A DNA stretch of 64,000 bases, from positions 248,001 through 312,000 of the forward strand of contig NZ_WUMV01000009.1 of assembly GCF_009826895.1 (NCBI RefSeq). Reading direction: 5' to 3'. The notes under the pieces were generated by a model. It was not told the DNA's origin. It saw nothing but the letters and a program-made list of their open reading frames with translations, and did not search any database. Each line of letters begins with the position of its first letter. Position 1 is the first letter of the stretch. Shown here one piece after another: positions 26,718-35,897 of this stretch. A program made the translations under genes and the position numbers. The DNA is from Stappia sediminis. GTDB lineage: Bacteria; Pseudomonadota; Alphaproteobacteria; Rhizobiales; Stappiaceae.

Positions 26718-27551
26718 ATGGAAAACAACCGGATCGAAGCGGATCCGCTGACCGATTTCGAAGTTCGGCAGATCACCTTGGACGGCACCACCAAACGTGT
26801 CTACGTCTCGGGAAAAGGACCGGCCGTGATCGTCATGGCGGAAATGCCCGGAATCAGCCCCCGCATCGCCCGTTTCGCGCGCTGGGTTCGTGACGCTGGT
26901 TTTACCGTTTTCATGCCCTCATTGTTCGGGCCGGATGGCGCGGTCCCGAGCGCGGATGAAGGGGCCGCTGTTTTCAGGCGCGCCTGCATCAGCTTTGAAT
27001 TTCATGCGCTAGCAGGGAAAGGCGCAAGCCCTGTCACTGAATGGCTGCGCGCTCTCGCGAGGCACGCTCACGAGGAATGCGGCGGGGAAGGTGTTGGCGC
27101 AATCGGCATGTGCTTTACCGGCAACTTCGCCCTTTCGATGATGCTGGAGCCGAAAGTGCTTGCCCCGGTCGTCGCGCAGCCATCGCTTCCGCTTGACGAT
27201 CCGGAAGGCATTGAAAGTTCACCTGAGGAACTGGCTGCCGTACGCCAGCGTCTGGAAAATGAAGACCTGACCGTTCTCGCCTATCGCTTCGAGGGAGACC
27301 AGATTTGCAAGGCGCAGCGGTTCGCGGCCTATTCCAAGGCGTTGGGGCCGAATTTCATGCCCCGCACGCTGCCGGACAGCGCGGCGAATGCCAGCGTCGA
27401 TCCGTTCTTCGAAAAACACGTCCCTTTCCCGCACTCCGTATTTACGCAGCATCTCATCGACGTGGCGGGCGAACCCACTTTGCAGGCAAGAGACGAAATC
27501 CTGGCTTTCTTCGAAAAGCGGCTTTCCACGAAAGCGCGAACGCTTTCGTGA
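26718..27551 (+). CDS. Dienelactone hydrolase family protein
   Basis: An alpha/beta hydrolase of 277 residues with the family's Cys nucleophile in GAIGMCFTGNFAL (about residue 135) and a His near the C-terminus in FPHSVFTQH; VIVMAEMPGISPRIARFARW is the early dienelactone-hydrolase segment. No signal peptide. The natural substrate is unknown; lactone or small ester hydrolysis is the family role. ATG at 26718 is preferred to the in-frame 26625 because it begins just before the conserved fold and leaves a promoter gap to the divergent HxlR gene. A dispersed intergenic repeat starts at its 3' end. Confidence 0.85.
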   Translation: MENNRIEADPLTDFEVRQITLDGTTKRVYVSGKGPAVIVMAEMPGISPRIARFARWVRDAGFTVFMPSLFGPDGAVPSADEGAAVFRRACISFEFHALAGKGASPVTEWLRALARHAHEECGGEGVGAIGMCFTGNFALSMMLEPKVLAPVVAQPSLPLDDPEGIESSPEELAAVRQRLENEDLTVLAYRFEGDQICKAQRFAAYSKALGPNFMPRTLPDSAANASVDPFFEKHVPFPHSVFTQHLIDVAGEPTLQARDEILAFFEKRLSTKARTLS

Positions 27552-27632
27552 TAAGAAATCGGCTCCAATATCAATATTTTGAGCACATCCTGATCGCGAA
27601 ATTCGGCTCAGATTTCGCGGGATATGCTCTAG
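27541..27632 (+). repeat. Dispersed intergenic repeat, copy 2
   Basis: Shares CGCTTTC, GATAAGAAATCG, CTCCA and ATCAATATTTTG with the copy near the CRISPR leader (6899-7042), and ends with the imperfect inverted pair GAGCACATCC / GGATATGCTC enclosing GCGAAAT / ATTTCGC. Its left edge overlaps the last codons of the dienelactone hydrolase gene. Confidence 0.7.
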
Positions 27633-27732
27633 CTCCAACGCATCTCTCTTGTCATCCCGGACGCGGTGCAGCACGAAGTGATGCTTCGCAGAGCCGGGAT
27701 CTCCCTCCAAGCGCTGTGTCGCCAGCAACCTG

Positions 27733-28734
27733 TCATCCCCTTCTCCGCCGCGACCGCCTGCCCTCGCCGCCGTTCCCGGCCGAAGGCGGAGCGACAAGCG
27801 GACCGATATCGCTGGTGATACGCTCAAGATCCGGGCGGGTCTCTGCCTTGTGCGTATCCATGGCCTTGCGCATTGCGGCGATATGCTCGGCTGATGTGCC
27901 GCAGCAGCCGCCGATGATCTTCACGCCCGCATCCATCGCCAGCTCGACATAGCGAGCCATCAGGTCCGGCGTGCCGGTATAGACCACCTCGTCGCCCCGG
28001 ATTTCGGGAATGCCGCAGTTCGCCTTGGCGATGACGATGGCATCCGGGTTCACCTCGGTGATTTCGAGCATCGCCGCCAGCAGGTCAGATGCGCCGACAC
28101 CGCAGTTGGAGCCGTAGGCGACCGGTTCGCAAGCGAATTGGCCGGCAAGCTCGCCCATGCCCTTGGGCGAAAGGCCCATCATCGTCTTGCCCGCCGTATC
28201 GAAGCTTGCCGTCACGACGAAAGGCATGTCGCATTTCGCAGCCGCTTCCGCCGCCGCCTTCATCTCGTCCGGCGAGGACATGGTCTCGATCCAGGCGACG
28301 TCGGCACCCTCTTCCTTGAGCGCCGCGATCTGTTCGGCGAAGGCCTCGACGGCGTCTTCATAAGTGAGCGCGCCGAGAGGTGCCAGCAATTCGCCCGTCG
28401 GGCCGACGGAGCCCGCCACGATCACCGGGTGATCGGCGGCTTCGGCCACATTCCGGGCAATCGCCACGCCTGCCTTGTTGAACTCGGCCACCCGATCCTG
28501 AAAGTTATGCAGCTTCAGGCGGTGCCTGTTCGCGCCGAAGGTGTTGGTCAGGATGATGTCCGATCCCGCCTTCACGAAACCTTCGTGCAACGCGCGCACC
28601 TTGTCGGGCTGGGTGACGTTCCACTCTTCAGGCGGATCGCCGGAGGTCAGCCCCATGGCGAATAGGTTCGTGCCCGTCGCGCCATCGGCGAGCAGCGCAC
28701 CCTTTTCCCGGATCAGGTCCTGAAGGCTCGGCAA
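27733..28734 (-). CDS. bmt: Betaine/homocysteine S-methyltransferase family protein
   Basis: Transfers a methyl group to homocysteine to give methionine; in this setting the donor is probably betaine or a methylated intermediate. The barrel shows LLADGATGTNLF near the start, ILTNTFGANRHRL, GSNCGVGASDLL and IIGGCCGTSAEHI, giving the three zinc cysteines. The start is a TTG at 28734, chosen because AGGAGA lies seven bases upstream and the fold begins there; the frame continues to 28818 with unrelated residues. With it the protein has 333 residues. The C-terminus GRRSRRRRG resembles basic tails on two corrinoid-operon proteins. Confidence 0.88.
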   Translation of the reverse strand: MPSLQDLIREKGALLADGATGTNLFAMGLTSGDPPEEWNVTQPDKVRALHEGFVKAGSDIILTNTFGANRHRLKLHNFQDRVAEFNKAGVAIARNVAEAADHPVIVAGSVGPTGELLAPLGALTYEDAVEAFAEQIAALKEEGADVAWIETMSSPDEMKAAAEAAAKCDMPFVVTASFDTAGKTMMGLSPKGMGELAGQFACEPVAYGSNCGVGASDLLAAMLEITEVNPDAIVIAKANCGIPEIRGDEVVYTGTPDLMARYVELAMDAGVKIIGGCCGTSAEHIAAMRKAMDTHKAETRPDLERITSDIGPLVAPPSAGNGGEGRRSRRRRG

Positions 28735-28872
28735 GTGAGTTCTCCTGCAAAAGCGCCCCGCAGCCGAGAGCGACTGCGAGGTTACCGAGACTCGTAATAC
28801 GGAAGGCCCCGGCTGCAAAGCATTGCGGTTGCGATCTTCACAGCCGGGGCGGAAAGCTTTTCGTCTACCCTA

Positions 28873-31383
28873 TCAGGCTCGGAGAGCTTCGTTCTCCGGG
28901 TCGAACGGGCTTTCTGGGACGACCGTCGCGCGGTGCATTCGGCCCAGGATCTTGATCTCAAGCTCCGTGCCGACTTCGGCAAGATCCGGGTGCACCATGG
29001 CAAGGGCAAGGCTTTTGCCGACGCGCCAGCCATATCCGCCAGACGTCGCCCGGCCGACGAGCTCGCCGCCACGGTAGATCGCCTCGTTGCCGCGCGCATC
29101 CGCGTCCGTGACGTCGTGAACTTCCATCGTGACGAACTGCCACTTGAAACCGCGTTCCTTCCAGGCCTCCAACCCCGCCTTGCCGAGGAAATCTTCCTTG
29201 TCGAGGCGCACGAACCGGTCGAGACCGCTTTCAAGCGCGGAATATTCGATCGAAAGTTCGCGCGGGATCAGGCGGTAGGACTTTTCGAGCCGCATGGAAT
29301 CCATCGCCCGGATGCCGAACGGCTTGATGCCGAATTCCGCACCTGCCTCCATCAGGAGGTCGAATATCGTGGTCTGCATCTCGATCGGGTGGTGGAACTC
29401 CCAGCCAAGTTCGCCGACGAAGTTGACGCGAAGCGCGTCGGCCATCGCGTGGCCGATGCTGATGCGCTTGCCCGTCAGCCACGGGAACGCCTTGTTGGAA
29501 AGATCGGCGTCCGTCAGCTTGGCAAGCACGTCGCGCGCCTTCGGCCCTGCCAGCACCAGCACGCCATAGGCCGTCGTCACCGGGGTGAAGCGAACCGAAC
29601 CATCTGTCGGCAGGAGCTTCTGGAGGACGTCGTGGTCGTGGCGCTCGAAAGCGCCGGCCGAGACGAGATAGTAGCTTTGCGGGCCAGTCTTGTAGACCGT
29701 GAACTCGGACTTCACGCCGCCGTATTTCGTCAGCAGGTGACAGAGGCCCACGCGACCGATCTTTTTCGGGATCTTGTTGGCCAGAATGCGCTCAAGCCAG
29801 CTTTCAGCGCCCGGCCCCTTGATCGTGCATTTGGCGAAGGCCGACATATCGAGAAGGCCAACGTTTTCATGCACGTTCCGGCATTCATTGCCAACATGCT
29901 CGAAGTAGTTCGAGCGGCGGAAGGAATATTTCTCCACGATCCGCCCATCGTCGAGCGCGGGCGAATGGTTCTCGTTGAGGAGAACGTCGGGCCGGTTCAG
30001 GTCTTCTTCGGTGAGTTGGTAGCCTTGCGGGGCGAACCAGTTCGGCCGTTCCCAGCCGTAGACGGAGCCGAAGACGGCGCCGAGCGCCTTCATCCGGTCG
30101 TAGCAGGGTGCGCGTTTCAGCGGGCGGGCCGCCGCGCGTTCCTCGTCCGGGAAGTGCGTGGTGAAGACGTTGGCGTAGGCTTCCTCGTTCTTCTGCTTCA
30201 GGTAGCCGCGCGAGGCATAGGGGCCGAAGCGGCGCGGATCGACGCCCATCATGTCGATGGAGGGCTCCCCTTCCACGATCCATTCGGCAAGCTGCCAGCC
30301 GGCACCGCCTGCTGCCGTCACGCCGAAGGAATGGCCTTCGTTCAGCCAGAAATTCTTGAGGTCCCACGCCGGGCCGATGATCGGCGAGCCGTCGGGCGTA
30401 TAGGCGATTGCGCCGTTGTAGACCTGCTTAACGCCCACTTCGCCGAAGGCCGGAACGCGCGCGATCGCGGTTTCGATATGCGGCTCCAGGCGCTCCAGGT
30501 CTTCCTGGAAAAGCTCGTACTCGCTGTCGTCCGACGGCCCGTCGACATAGCAGCACGGCGCGCCGACCTCATAGGGACCAAGCAGCAACCCGCCGTTTTC
30601 CTCGCGCATGTACCAGGATGAATCGCTCTCGCGCAGCACGCCCATTTCCGGCAGACCCGCCTTCTGGCGCTCCACGATCGCAGGGTGCGGTTCGGTGACG
30701 ATATACTGGTGTTCCACCGGGATCACCGGCACATCGATGCCGACCATCTCGCCGGTCTTGCGCGCGAAATTGCCCGTTGCGGTAACGATGTGCTCGCAGG
30801 TGATATCGCCCTTGTCGGTGGAGACGACCCATTCCCCGCCCGGCTTCTGCTCGATGCCGGTAACGGTCGTATAGCGGTAGATCTCGGCCCCGCCCGCGCG
30901 TGCGCCCTTTGCCAGGGCTTGCGTCAGGTCCGCCGGCTGCACATAGCCGTCGTCGACGTGCTGGATCGCACCCAGAAGATCGTCCGTCTCGCAAAGCGGC
31001 CAGATCTCCTTCACCTGCTCGGGCGTGAGGATCTTCACGTTGACGCCGATCGTCTCCGCCACACCGGCGTAATACATGTATTCGTCCCAGCGGTCCTTGG
31101 TGCGCGCGAGGCGAATGTTGGAGCACTGGCGCAGGCCGACGTGCTGGCCCGTTTCCGCTTCCAGGCTCTCGTAAAGCTTGACCGAATACTTGTGGATCTG
31201 GCCGACCGAGTAGCTCATGTTGAACAGCGGCAGGAGGCCGGCGGCGTGCCATGTGGAGCCGGAGGTCAGTTCCTTGCGCTCGATCAGCACAACATCGGAC
31301 CATCCCTTCTTCACCAGATGGTATAGCGTCGACACGCCGACGACGCCGCCGCCGATTACCACAACACGCGCGTGACTTTTCAT
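28873..31383 (-). CDS. Dimethylglycine/sarcosine dehydrogenase-like FAD-GcvT enzyme
   Basis: Oxidatively demethylates a secondary or tertiary glycine derivative and hands the carbon to THF. The 836-residue protein has the FAD site VVVIGGGVVGVSTLYHL at residues 7-23 and SGSTWHAAGLL with His46, the residue that binds FAD covalently in dimethylglycine and sarcosine dehydrogenases. An FAO_M middle domain follows, and the C-terminal half is a GcvT-like folate domain (LGWEFHHPIEMQ, KSYRLIPRELSIEYSALESG). It lies 138 bases upstream of bmt on the same strand and is divergent to mttB. Dimethylglycine is the likeliest substrate, as sarcosine oxidase is encoded separately. Confidence 0.88.
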   Translation of the reverse strand: MKSHARVVVIGGGVVGVSTLYHLVKKGWSDVVLIERKELTSGSTWHAAGLLPLFNMSYSVGQIHKYSVKLYESLEAETGQHVGLRQCSNIRLARTKDRWDEYMYYAGVAETIGVNVKILTPEQVKEIWPLCETDDLLGAIQHVDDGYVQPADLTQALAKGARAGGAEIYRYTTVTGIEQKPGGEWVVSTDKGDITCEHIVTATGNFARKTGEMVGIDVPVIPVEHQYIVTEPHPAIVERQKAGLPEMGVLRESDSSWYMREENGGLLLGPYEVGAPCCYVDGPSDDSEYELFQEDLERLEPHIETAIARVPAFGEVGVKQVYNGAIAYTPDGSPIIGPAWDLKNFWLNEGHSFGVTAAGGAGWQLAEWIVEGEPSIDMMGVDPRRFGPYASRGYLKQKNEEAYANVFTTHFPDEERAAARPLKRAPCYDRMKALGAVFGSVYGWERPNWFAPQGYQLTEEDLNRPDVLLNENHSPALDDGRIVEKYSFRRSNYFEHVGNECRNVHENVGLLDMSAFAKCTIKGPGAESWLERILANKIPKKIGRVGLCHLLTKYGGVKSEFTVYKTGPQSYYLVSAGAFERHDHDVLQKLLPTDGSVRFTPVTTAYGVLVLAGPKARDVLAKLTDADLSNKAFPWLTGKRISIGHAMADALRVNFVGELGWEFHHPIEMQTTIFDLLMEAGAEFGIKPFGIRAMDSMRLEKSYRLIPRELSIEYSALESGLDRFVRLDKEDFLGKAGLEAWKERGFKWQFVTMEVHDVTDADARGNEAIYRGGELVGRATSGGYGWRVGKSLALAMVHPDLAEVGTELEIKILGRMHRATVVPESPFDPENEALRA

Positions 31384-31646
31384 CCTCGTCTTCCTTGCCC
31401 GTCCGGCCAGATGCCTGATCGCCGGAAAATATCGTTTCGATTTGAATTCACCCTAAGAAACATGGGTGGGCGCAGGACGTGCCGGCGCGACAGGAAATGT
31501 CGTCAACGCGCCATGCTGGCATGCGGTCGCACTTGTGGGTCGACATGACGGATTTGACCAATGCGGCGACGGTTTGACGCCGCAGGCGCGAGCCGGGCGG
31601 GCGCACAGTAGGCCATCTGCATATGCCTTAAAAAAGGTCGACAAGA

Positions 31647-33188
31647 ATGACTGATTTGGACGTGCGTGGCGCAAGGCGGGGACGGGCGGCGCGGCGCGAT
31701 CGCCGGAGCGGCGGACAGACCGCCATCGCCACCCCCTATATTTCCCGCAACATCCCGCTGATCGATTTTCTTTCCGATGAGGGGGCCGAGATCGTCGAGG
31801 CCAATGCCGACAGGATCCTCCAGGAAATCGGCATCGAGTTTCGCGACGATCCGGATACGCTCAAGATCTGGAAGGATGCCGGCGCCGACGTCTCCGGCGA
31901 ACGCGTGCGTTTTGACAAGGGCATGCTGCGCGAAATCGTAAAGACCGCACCTTCACAGTTCACCCAGCACGCGCGAAATCCTGCCCGCAACGCCGAGATC
32001 GGCGGAAACAATACCGTCTTCGCGCCCGTCTACGGCCCCCCCTTCGTGACCGACCTCGACAACGGCCGCCGTTACGGCACGATCGAGGATTTCCGGAATT
32101 TCGTGAAGCTCGCCTATTCCTCGCCGTGGATGCACCATTCCGGCGGCACGGTGTGCGAGCCGGTCGACCTTCCGGTCAACAAGCGCCACTTCGATATGGT
32201 CTACAGCCATATCAAGTATTCGGACAAACCATTCATGGGATCCGTCACGGCGGCCGAGCGCGCAGCCGATTCGGTCGAGATGGCGAAGATCGTCTTCGGC
32301 GAGGAGTTCGTCGACAACAACTGCGTGATGATCCAGCTCATCAACGCGAACTCGCCGCTCGTTTTCGATTCCACCATGCTCGGCGCCCTCAAGGTCTATG
32401 CGGCGGCGAACCAGGCCTGCATCGTCTCGCCGTTCATCCTCGCAGGCGCCATGAGCCCGGTTACCGTCGCCGGCACGCTTGCCCAGCTTTACGCCGAAGC
32501 ACTTGCCGGCTGCGCCCTGACGCAGCTCATCCGCCCCGGCGCGCCTGTGGTTTTCGGCGCCTTCGTGTCGTCGATCTCCATGCAGTCGGGCGCGCCCACG
32601 TTCGGCTCGCCGGAGGGCACGCTGCTTTTGAACGGCGCCGCGAAACTCGCCCGCCGTTTGGGCCTGCCCTTCCGCTCGGGCGGCTCCTTCACCTCCTCAA
32701 AGACGCCGGACGCCCAGTCCGCGCAGGAATCGGCGCACACGATCAATGCCACCGTGCTTTCCGGCGTGAATTTCGCCCTGCATTCCGCCGGCTGGCTGGA
32801 GGGTGGGCTTTGCTCTTCCTACGAGAAGTTCATCATGGATGCCGATCAGCTCGGCATGATGCATGTGCTGGCGAAGGGCATCGATCTTTCGGAGGAAGCC
32901 CAGGCTATGGATGCGCTGAACGAAGTCGGTCCCGGCGGTCACTTCCTGGGTGCCTCGCACACGCAGCGCAATTTCGAGGCAGCTTTCTTTCGCTCCGAAA
33001 TCGCGGACAACAACTCGTTCGAGCAATGGGTCTCCGACGGCAGCAGGGACGCGGCACAGCGCGCAAATCAGCGCTGGAAGGCGATGCTCTCCGAATACGA
33101 GGCGCCCGAGCTCGATCCGGCTATCGACGAACAGCTCGTCTCGTTCATGACAAGGAGAAAGTCTGAATTCCCGGACAGCAACGTCTGA
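31647..33188 (+). CDS. MttB-family methyltransferase, non-pyrrolysine (glycine betaine type)
   Basis: First methyltransferase of the corrinoid route, moving a methyl from a quaternary amine to the corrinoid protein. The 513-residue MttB-superfamily barrel is recognisable by LQEIGIEFRDDPDTLKIWKD, TAPSQFTQHARNP, SSPWMHHSGGTVCEP and FGAFVSSISMQSGAPTFG. The reading frame is continuous without an internal TAG, so it lacks the pyrrolysine of trimethylamine enzymes; characterised members of this kind act on glycine betaine or related compounds. The first 25 residues are Arg-rich. The gene shares a 263-base divergent promoter region with the dimethylglycine dehydrogenase-like gene. Confidence 0.9.
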   Translation: MTDLDVRGARRGRAARRDRRSGGQTAIATPYISRNIPLIDFLSDEGAEIVEANADRILQEIGIEFRDDPDTLKIWKDAGADVSGERVRFDKGMLREIVKTAPSQFTQHARNPARNAEIGGNNTVFAPVYGPPFVTDLDNGRRYGTIEDFRNFVKLAYSSPWMHHSGGTVCEPVDLPVNKRHFDMVYSHIKYSDKPFMGSVTAAERAADSVEMAKIVFGEEFVDNNCVMIQLINANSPLVFDSTMLGALKVYAAANQACIVSPFILAGAMSPVTVAGTLAQLYAEALAGCALTQLIRPGAPVVFGAFVSSISMQSGAPTFGSPEGTLLLNGAAKLARRLGLPFRSGGSFTSSKTPDAQSAQESAHTINATVLSGVNFALHSAGWLEGGLCSSYEKFIMDADQLGMMHVLAKGIDLSEEAQAMDALNEVGPGGHFLGASHTQRNFEAAFFRSEIADNNSFEQWVSDGSRDAAQRANQRWKAMLSEYEAPELDPAIDEQLVSFMTRRKSEFPDSNV

Positions 33189-33222
33189 AAGACCGTAAAT
33201 AATACTGACCAATAGGTAATAA

Positions 33223-33257
33223 GGCAGTCAGCGTGCATAAATTGCGTGCTGACTGCC
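33223..33257 (+). terminator. Stem-loop after mttB-like gene
   Basis: GGCAGTCAGC (33223-33232) pairs perfectly with GCTGACTGCC (33248-33257), 35 bases after the stop codon. A short T-containing stretch follows. It probably ends or protects the mttB transcript before the ABC transporter operon. Confidence 0.65.
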
Positions 33258-33418
33258 CATTGTTAATACGATTACTGCACAATTTTCTTTACTCCACCGA
33301 TTTTAGAAAGTTGCCCTTGATTTCATAAACTTTGGCGTTACTGTGACGGAAAAACCAGAGCAGGCCCGCCGTTCAACCCAACGGCTGAGACCAAAGAAAA
33401 AGGGGGCAGTTTCAGGCT

Positions 33419-34507
33419 GTGAGCGAAAAAGACATTATCGTCTCGTTCAGCGAGGTGCAGAAATCGTACGACGGCGTATCGCTCGTCGTGAAAAACCTCA
33501 ACCTTGATATCCAGCGCGGCGAGTTCCTGACGATGCTCGGCCCGTCGGGTTCCGGAAAGACGACCTGCCTCATGATGCTGGCAGGGTTCGAATCCGCCAC
33601 CCATGGCGAGATTTATCTGAACGGCCGCCCGATCAACAATGTGCCGCCGCACAAGCGCGGCATCGGCATGGTTTTCCAGAACTATGCCCTTTTCCCGCAT
33701 ATGACCGTCGCGGAAAATCTCGCGTTTCCTCTGCAGGTTCGCAAGATGAGCAAGGCCGAGCAGGAACAGAAGGTCAAGCGCGCGCTGGAGATGGTGGAGC
33801 TTGGCGCCTTCGGCAATCGCCGCCCGGCTCAGCTTTCAGGCGGTCAGCAGCAGCGCGTGGCGGTTGCCCGCGCCCTTGTTTTCGAGCCTGAACTCGTGCT
33901 GATGGACGAGCCTCTCGGCGCTCTCGACAAGCAGCTGCGCGAGCAGATGCAGTTCGAGATCAAGCACATTCACGAGAATCTCGGCGTGTCGGTCGTCTAC
34001 GTGACGCACGACCAGTCGGAAGCGCTGACCATGTCGGACCGCATCGCCGTCTTCAACGACGGGATCATCCAGCAGCTTTCGGGTCCTGACGATCTCTATG
34101 AAGATCCGCAGAATTCCTTCGTCGCCCAGTTCATCGGCGAGAACAACAAGCTGGAAGGCAAGGTCACGCACGTGAACGGCAGCCTGTGCGATGTCGAACT
34201 CGACGACGGCACCAGGCTCAAGGCCGACAAGGTCAATGTGAATGCCGTCGGTGACCGGACGACCCTGTCGCTCAGGCCGGAGCGAATCGAGTTCGAACCG
34301 CAAGGTCTTGAAAATATCGTGAAAGGCAAGGTCGAGGAACTGATCTACCTCGGCGACCACATTCGTGTTCGAATGGATGTCGCAGGTAATCGGGAGTTCG
34401 TCGTCAAGGTCCGCAACCGCGGCCAGAAACGCGATCTCGCCGTGGGCCAGATGGTCGATATCGGATGGGCCGCGGACGACTGCAAGGCACTCGACTTTGT
34501 GCAGTAG
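33419..34507 (+). CDS. ABC transporter ATP-binding protein, PotA-like
   Basis: Energy-coupling subunit of an importer. The 362-residue protein has Walker A GPSGSGKTT (about residues 41-49), the signature LSGGQQQRVAVARAL, Walker B LVLMDEPLGALD, the H-loop YVTHDQSEALT, and a C-terminal TOBE domain (LSLRPERIEFEP). Start is GTG at 33419, with an AGG just upstream. It is the first gene of a four-gene importer. PotA-like importers carry polyamines, but the surrounding genes argue for a betaine, choline or creatine type amine (inference). Confidence 0.93.
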   Translation: MSEKDIIVSFSEVQKSYDGVSLVVKNLNLDIQRGEFLTMLGPSGSGKTTCLMMLAGFESATHGEIYLNGRPINNVPPHKRGIGMVFQNYALFPHMTVAENLAFPLQVRKMSKAEQEQKVKRALEMVELGAFGNRRPAQLSGGQQQRVAVARALVFEPELVLMDEPLGALDKQLREQMQFEIKHIHENLGVSVVYVTHDQSEALTMSDRIAVFNDGIIQQLSGPDDLYEDPQNSFVAQFIGENNKLEGKVTHVNGSLCDVELDDGTRLKADKVNVNAVGDRTTLSLRPERIEFEPQGLENIVKGKVEELIYLGDHIRVRMDVAGNREFVVKVRNRGQKRDLAVGQMVDIGWAADDCKALDFVQ

Positions 34508-34708
34508 GAATTGGGGCGCCGGAGCCTCCGGCAACGCCTGATGCGGGCCTGAACTGGCGGCACGCACGCCAGGGATCGCCTCTTCAGGCCGGCACGACGA
34601 AGGCCGTTGCCGCCGGCAGGCTTCCTATCCGCCCCGTCGAAATACCGGGTGAAGAACCAATCCGGTAAATGCCTCCAACGAGAGGACAACCTGAAAAGGG
34701 GAGATAAT

Positions 34709-35809
34709 ATGAATCTCAAGACGCTTATTCTGGCTACCACGGCCACGGCGATGTTCGCCGGTGCCGCGGTCGCCAAGGACATGACGATCGTGTCGTGGGG
34801 CGGTGCGTATTCTGCAAGCCAGAACAACGCCTACCACAAGCCCTACATGGAGCAGCATCCCGACATCAACATCATCAACGACGAATCCTCCAACGAGGCC
34901 GTCGCCAAGCTGCGCGCCATGAACGAGGCGGGCAACATCACCTGGGATCTTGTTGACGTCGTCGCTTCCGATGCCATTCGCCTTTGTGACGAAGGCCTTG
35001 CGATGGAAATCAATTTTGACGAGATGCTCGCCCCGGCTCCGGACGGAACACCCGCCTCGGAAGACTTTGGCGACCTGATCGTCTCCGATTGCTTCATCCC
35101 GCAGATCGTCTATTCGACCACCTTCGGTTACCGGTCGGACGTTGCCGAGTGGAACGGCAAGGAACCGCAAGACATTTGCGCCGTGTTCGACCTGGAGAAC
35201 TTCCCCGGCAAGCGTTCGCTCGAAAAGCGCCCCATCAACAACATGGAATGGGCTCTTCTGTGCGACGGCGTGGCAAAGGACGAAGTCTACGACGTGCTTG
35301 AGACCGAGGAAGGCGTGAACCGCGCGCTTGCCAAGCTCGACACCATCAAGGACCAGGTTGTCTGGTGGTCTGCGGGCGCAGAAACGCCGCAGCTTCTGGC
35401 CGACAAGGAAGTCGTCATCGGCTCCACCTACAACGGCCGCCTCTTCTCCTTGATCGAAGAGCAGAAGCAGCCGGTGAAGATGCTCTGGGACGCCCAGGTG
35501 TTCGACCTTGACGGGTGGATCATCCCGACCGGCCTTCCCGAGGACCGCCTGCAGATGGTCAAGGACTATCTGTATTTCGCGACCGATACGCAGCGTCTGG
35601 CCGACCAGGCGAAGTACATCTCCTACGGCCCGGCCCGCAAGTCCTCGGCTCCGCTCGTCGGCAAGCACGCCACGCTCGGCATCGACATGGCGCCGCATAT
35701 GCCGACGGATCCGGCCAACGCGACGAACACCTTCCTGTATAACTACGAGTGGTGGGCGGACTATCGCGACGATCTCGACGCCAAGTTCCAGGCTTGGCTG
35801 ACGCAGTAA
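34709..35809 (+). CDS. ABC transporter periplasmic substrate-binding protein, PotD-like
   Basis: Captures the substrate in the periplasm. The 366-residue protein starts MNLKTLILATTATAMFAGAA with cleavage expected after AVA (about residue 22), then MTIVSWGGAYSASQNNAYHK, the usual opening of spermidine/putrescine-type binding proteins. The C-terminal NTFLYNYEWWADYRDD is rich in aromatics that could cage a cationic amine. ATG at 34709 with AAGGGGAG upstream; in-frame codons back to 34607 do not encode a better signal. It is separated from the permease genes by a stem-loop, which often keeps binding proteins more abundant than permeases. Confidence 0.93.
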   Translation: MNLKTLILATTATAMFAGAAVAKDMTIVSWGGAYSASQNNAYHKPYMEQHPDINIINDESSNEAVAKLRAMNEAGNITWDLVDVVASDAIRLCDEGLAMEINFDEMLAPAPDGTPASEDFGDLIVSDCFIPQIVYSTTFGYRSDVAEWNGKEPQDICAVFDLENFPGKRSLEKRPINNMEWALLCDGVAKDEVYDVLETEEGVNRALAKLDTIKDQVVWWSAGAETPQLLADKEVVIGSTYNGRLFSLIEEQKQPVKMLWDAQVFDLDGWIIPTGLPEDRLQMVKDYLYFATDTQRLADQAKYISYGPARKSSAPLVGKHATLGIDMAPHMPTDPANATNTFLYNYEWWADYRDDLDAKFQAWLTQ

Positions 35810-35823
35810 GATCACGTCATGAA

Positions 35824-35849
35824 GACGGGGCCTCAGCGGCCCCGTCTTT
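35824..35849 (+). terminator. Stem-loop between binding-protein and permease genes
   Basis: GACGGGGCC (35824-35832) pairs with GGCCCCGTC (35838-35846), followed by TTT. It is probably an attenuator or 3' stabiliser that raises expression of the binding protein relative to the permeases. Confidence 0.65.
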
Positions 35850-35897
35850 GCTCAAGAAATCCTTCCGGTACAAACGACAAAAAGCGCGAATACCGCC

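Noticed and set aside
28933-30621. 562-codon plus-strand frame
   Set aside because: Antisense to the dimethylglycine dehydrogenase-like gene, without protein motifs.
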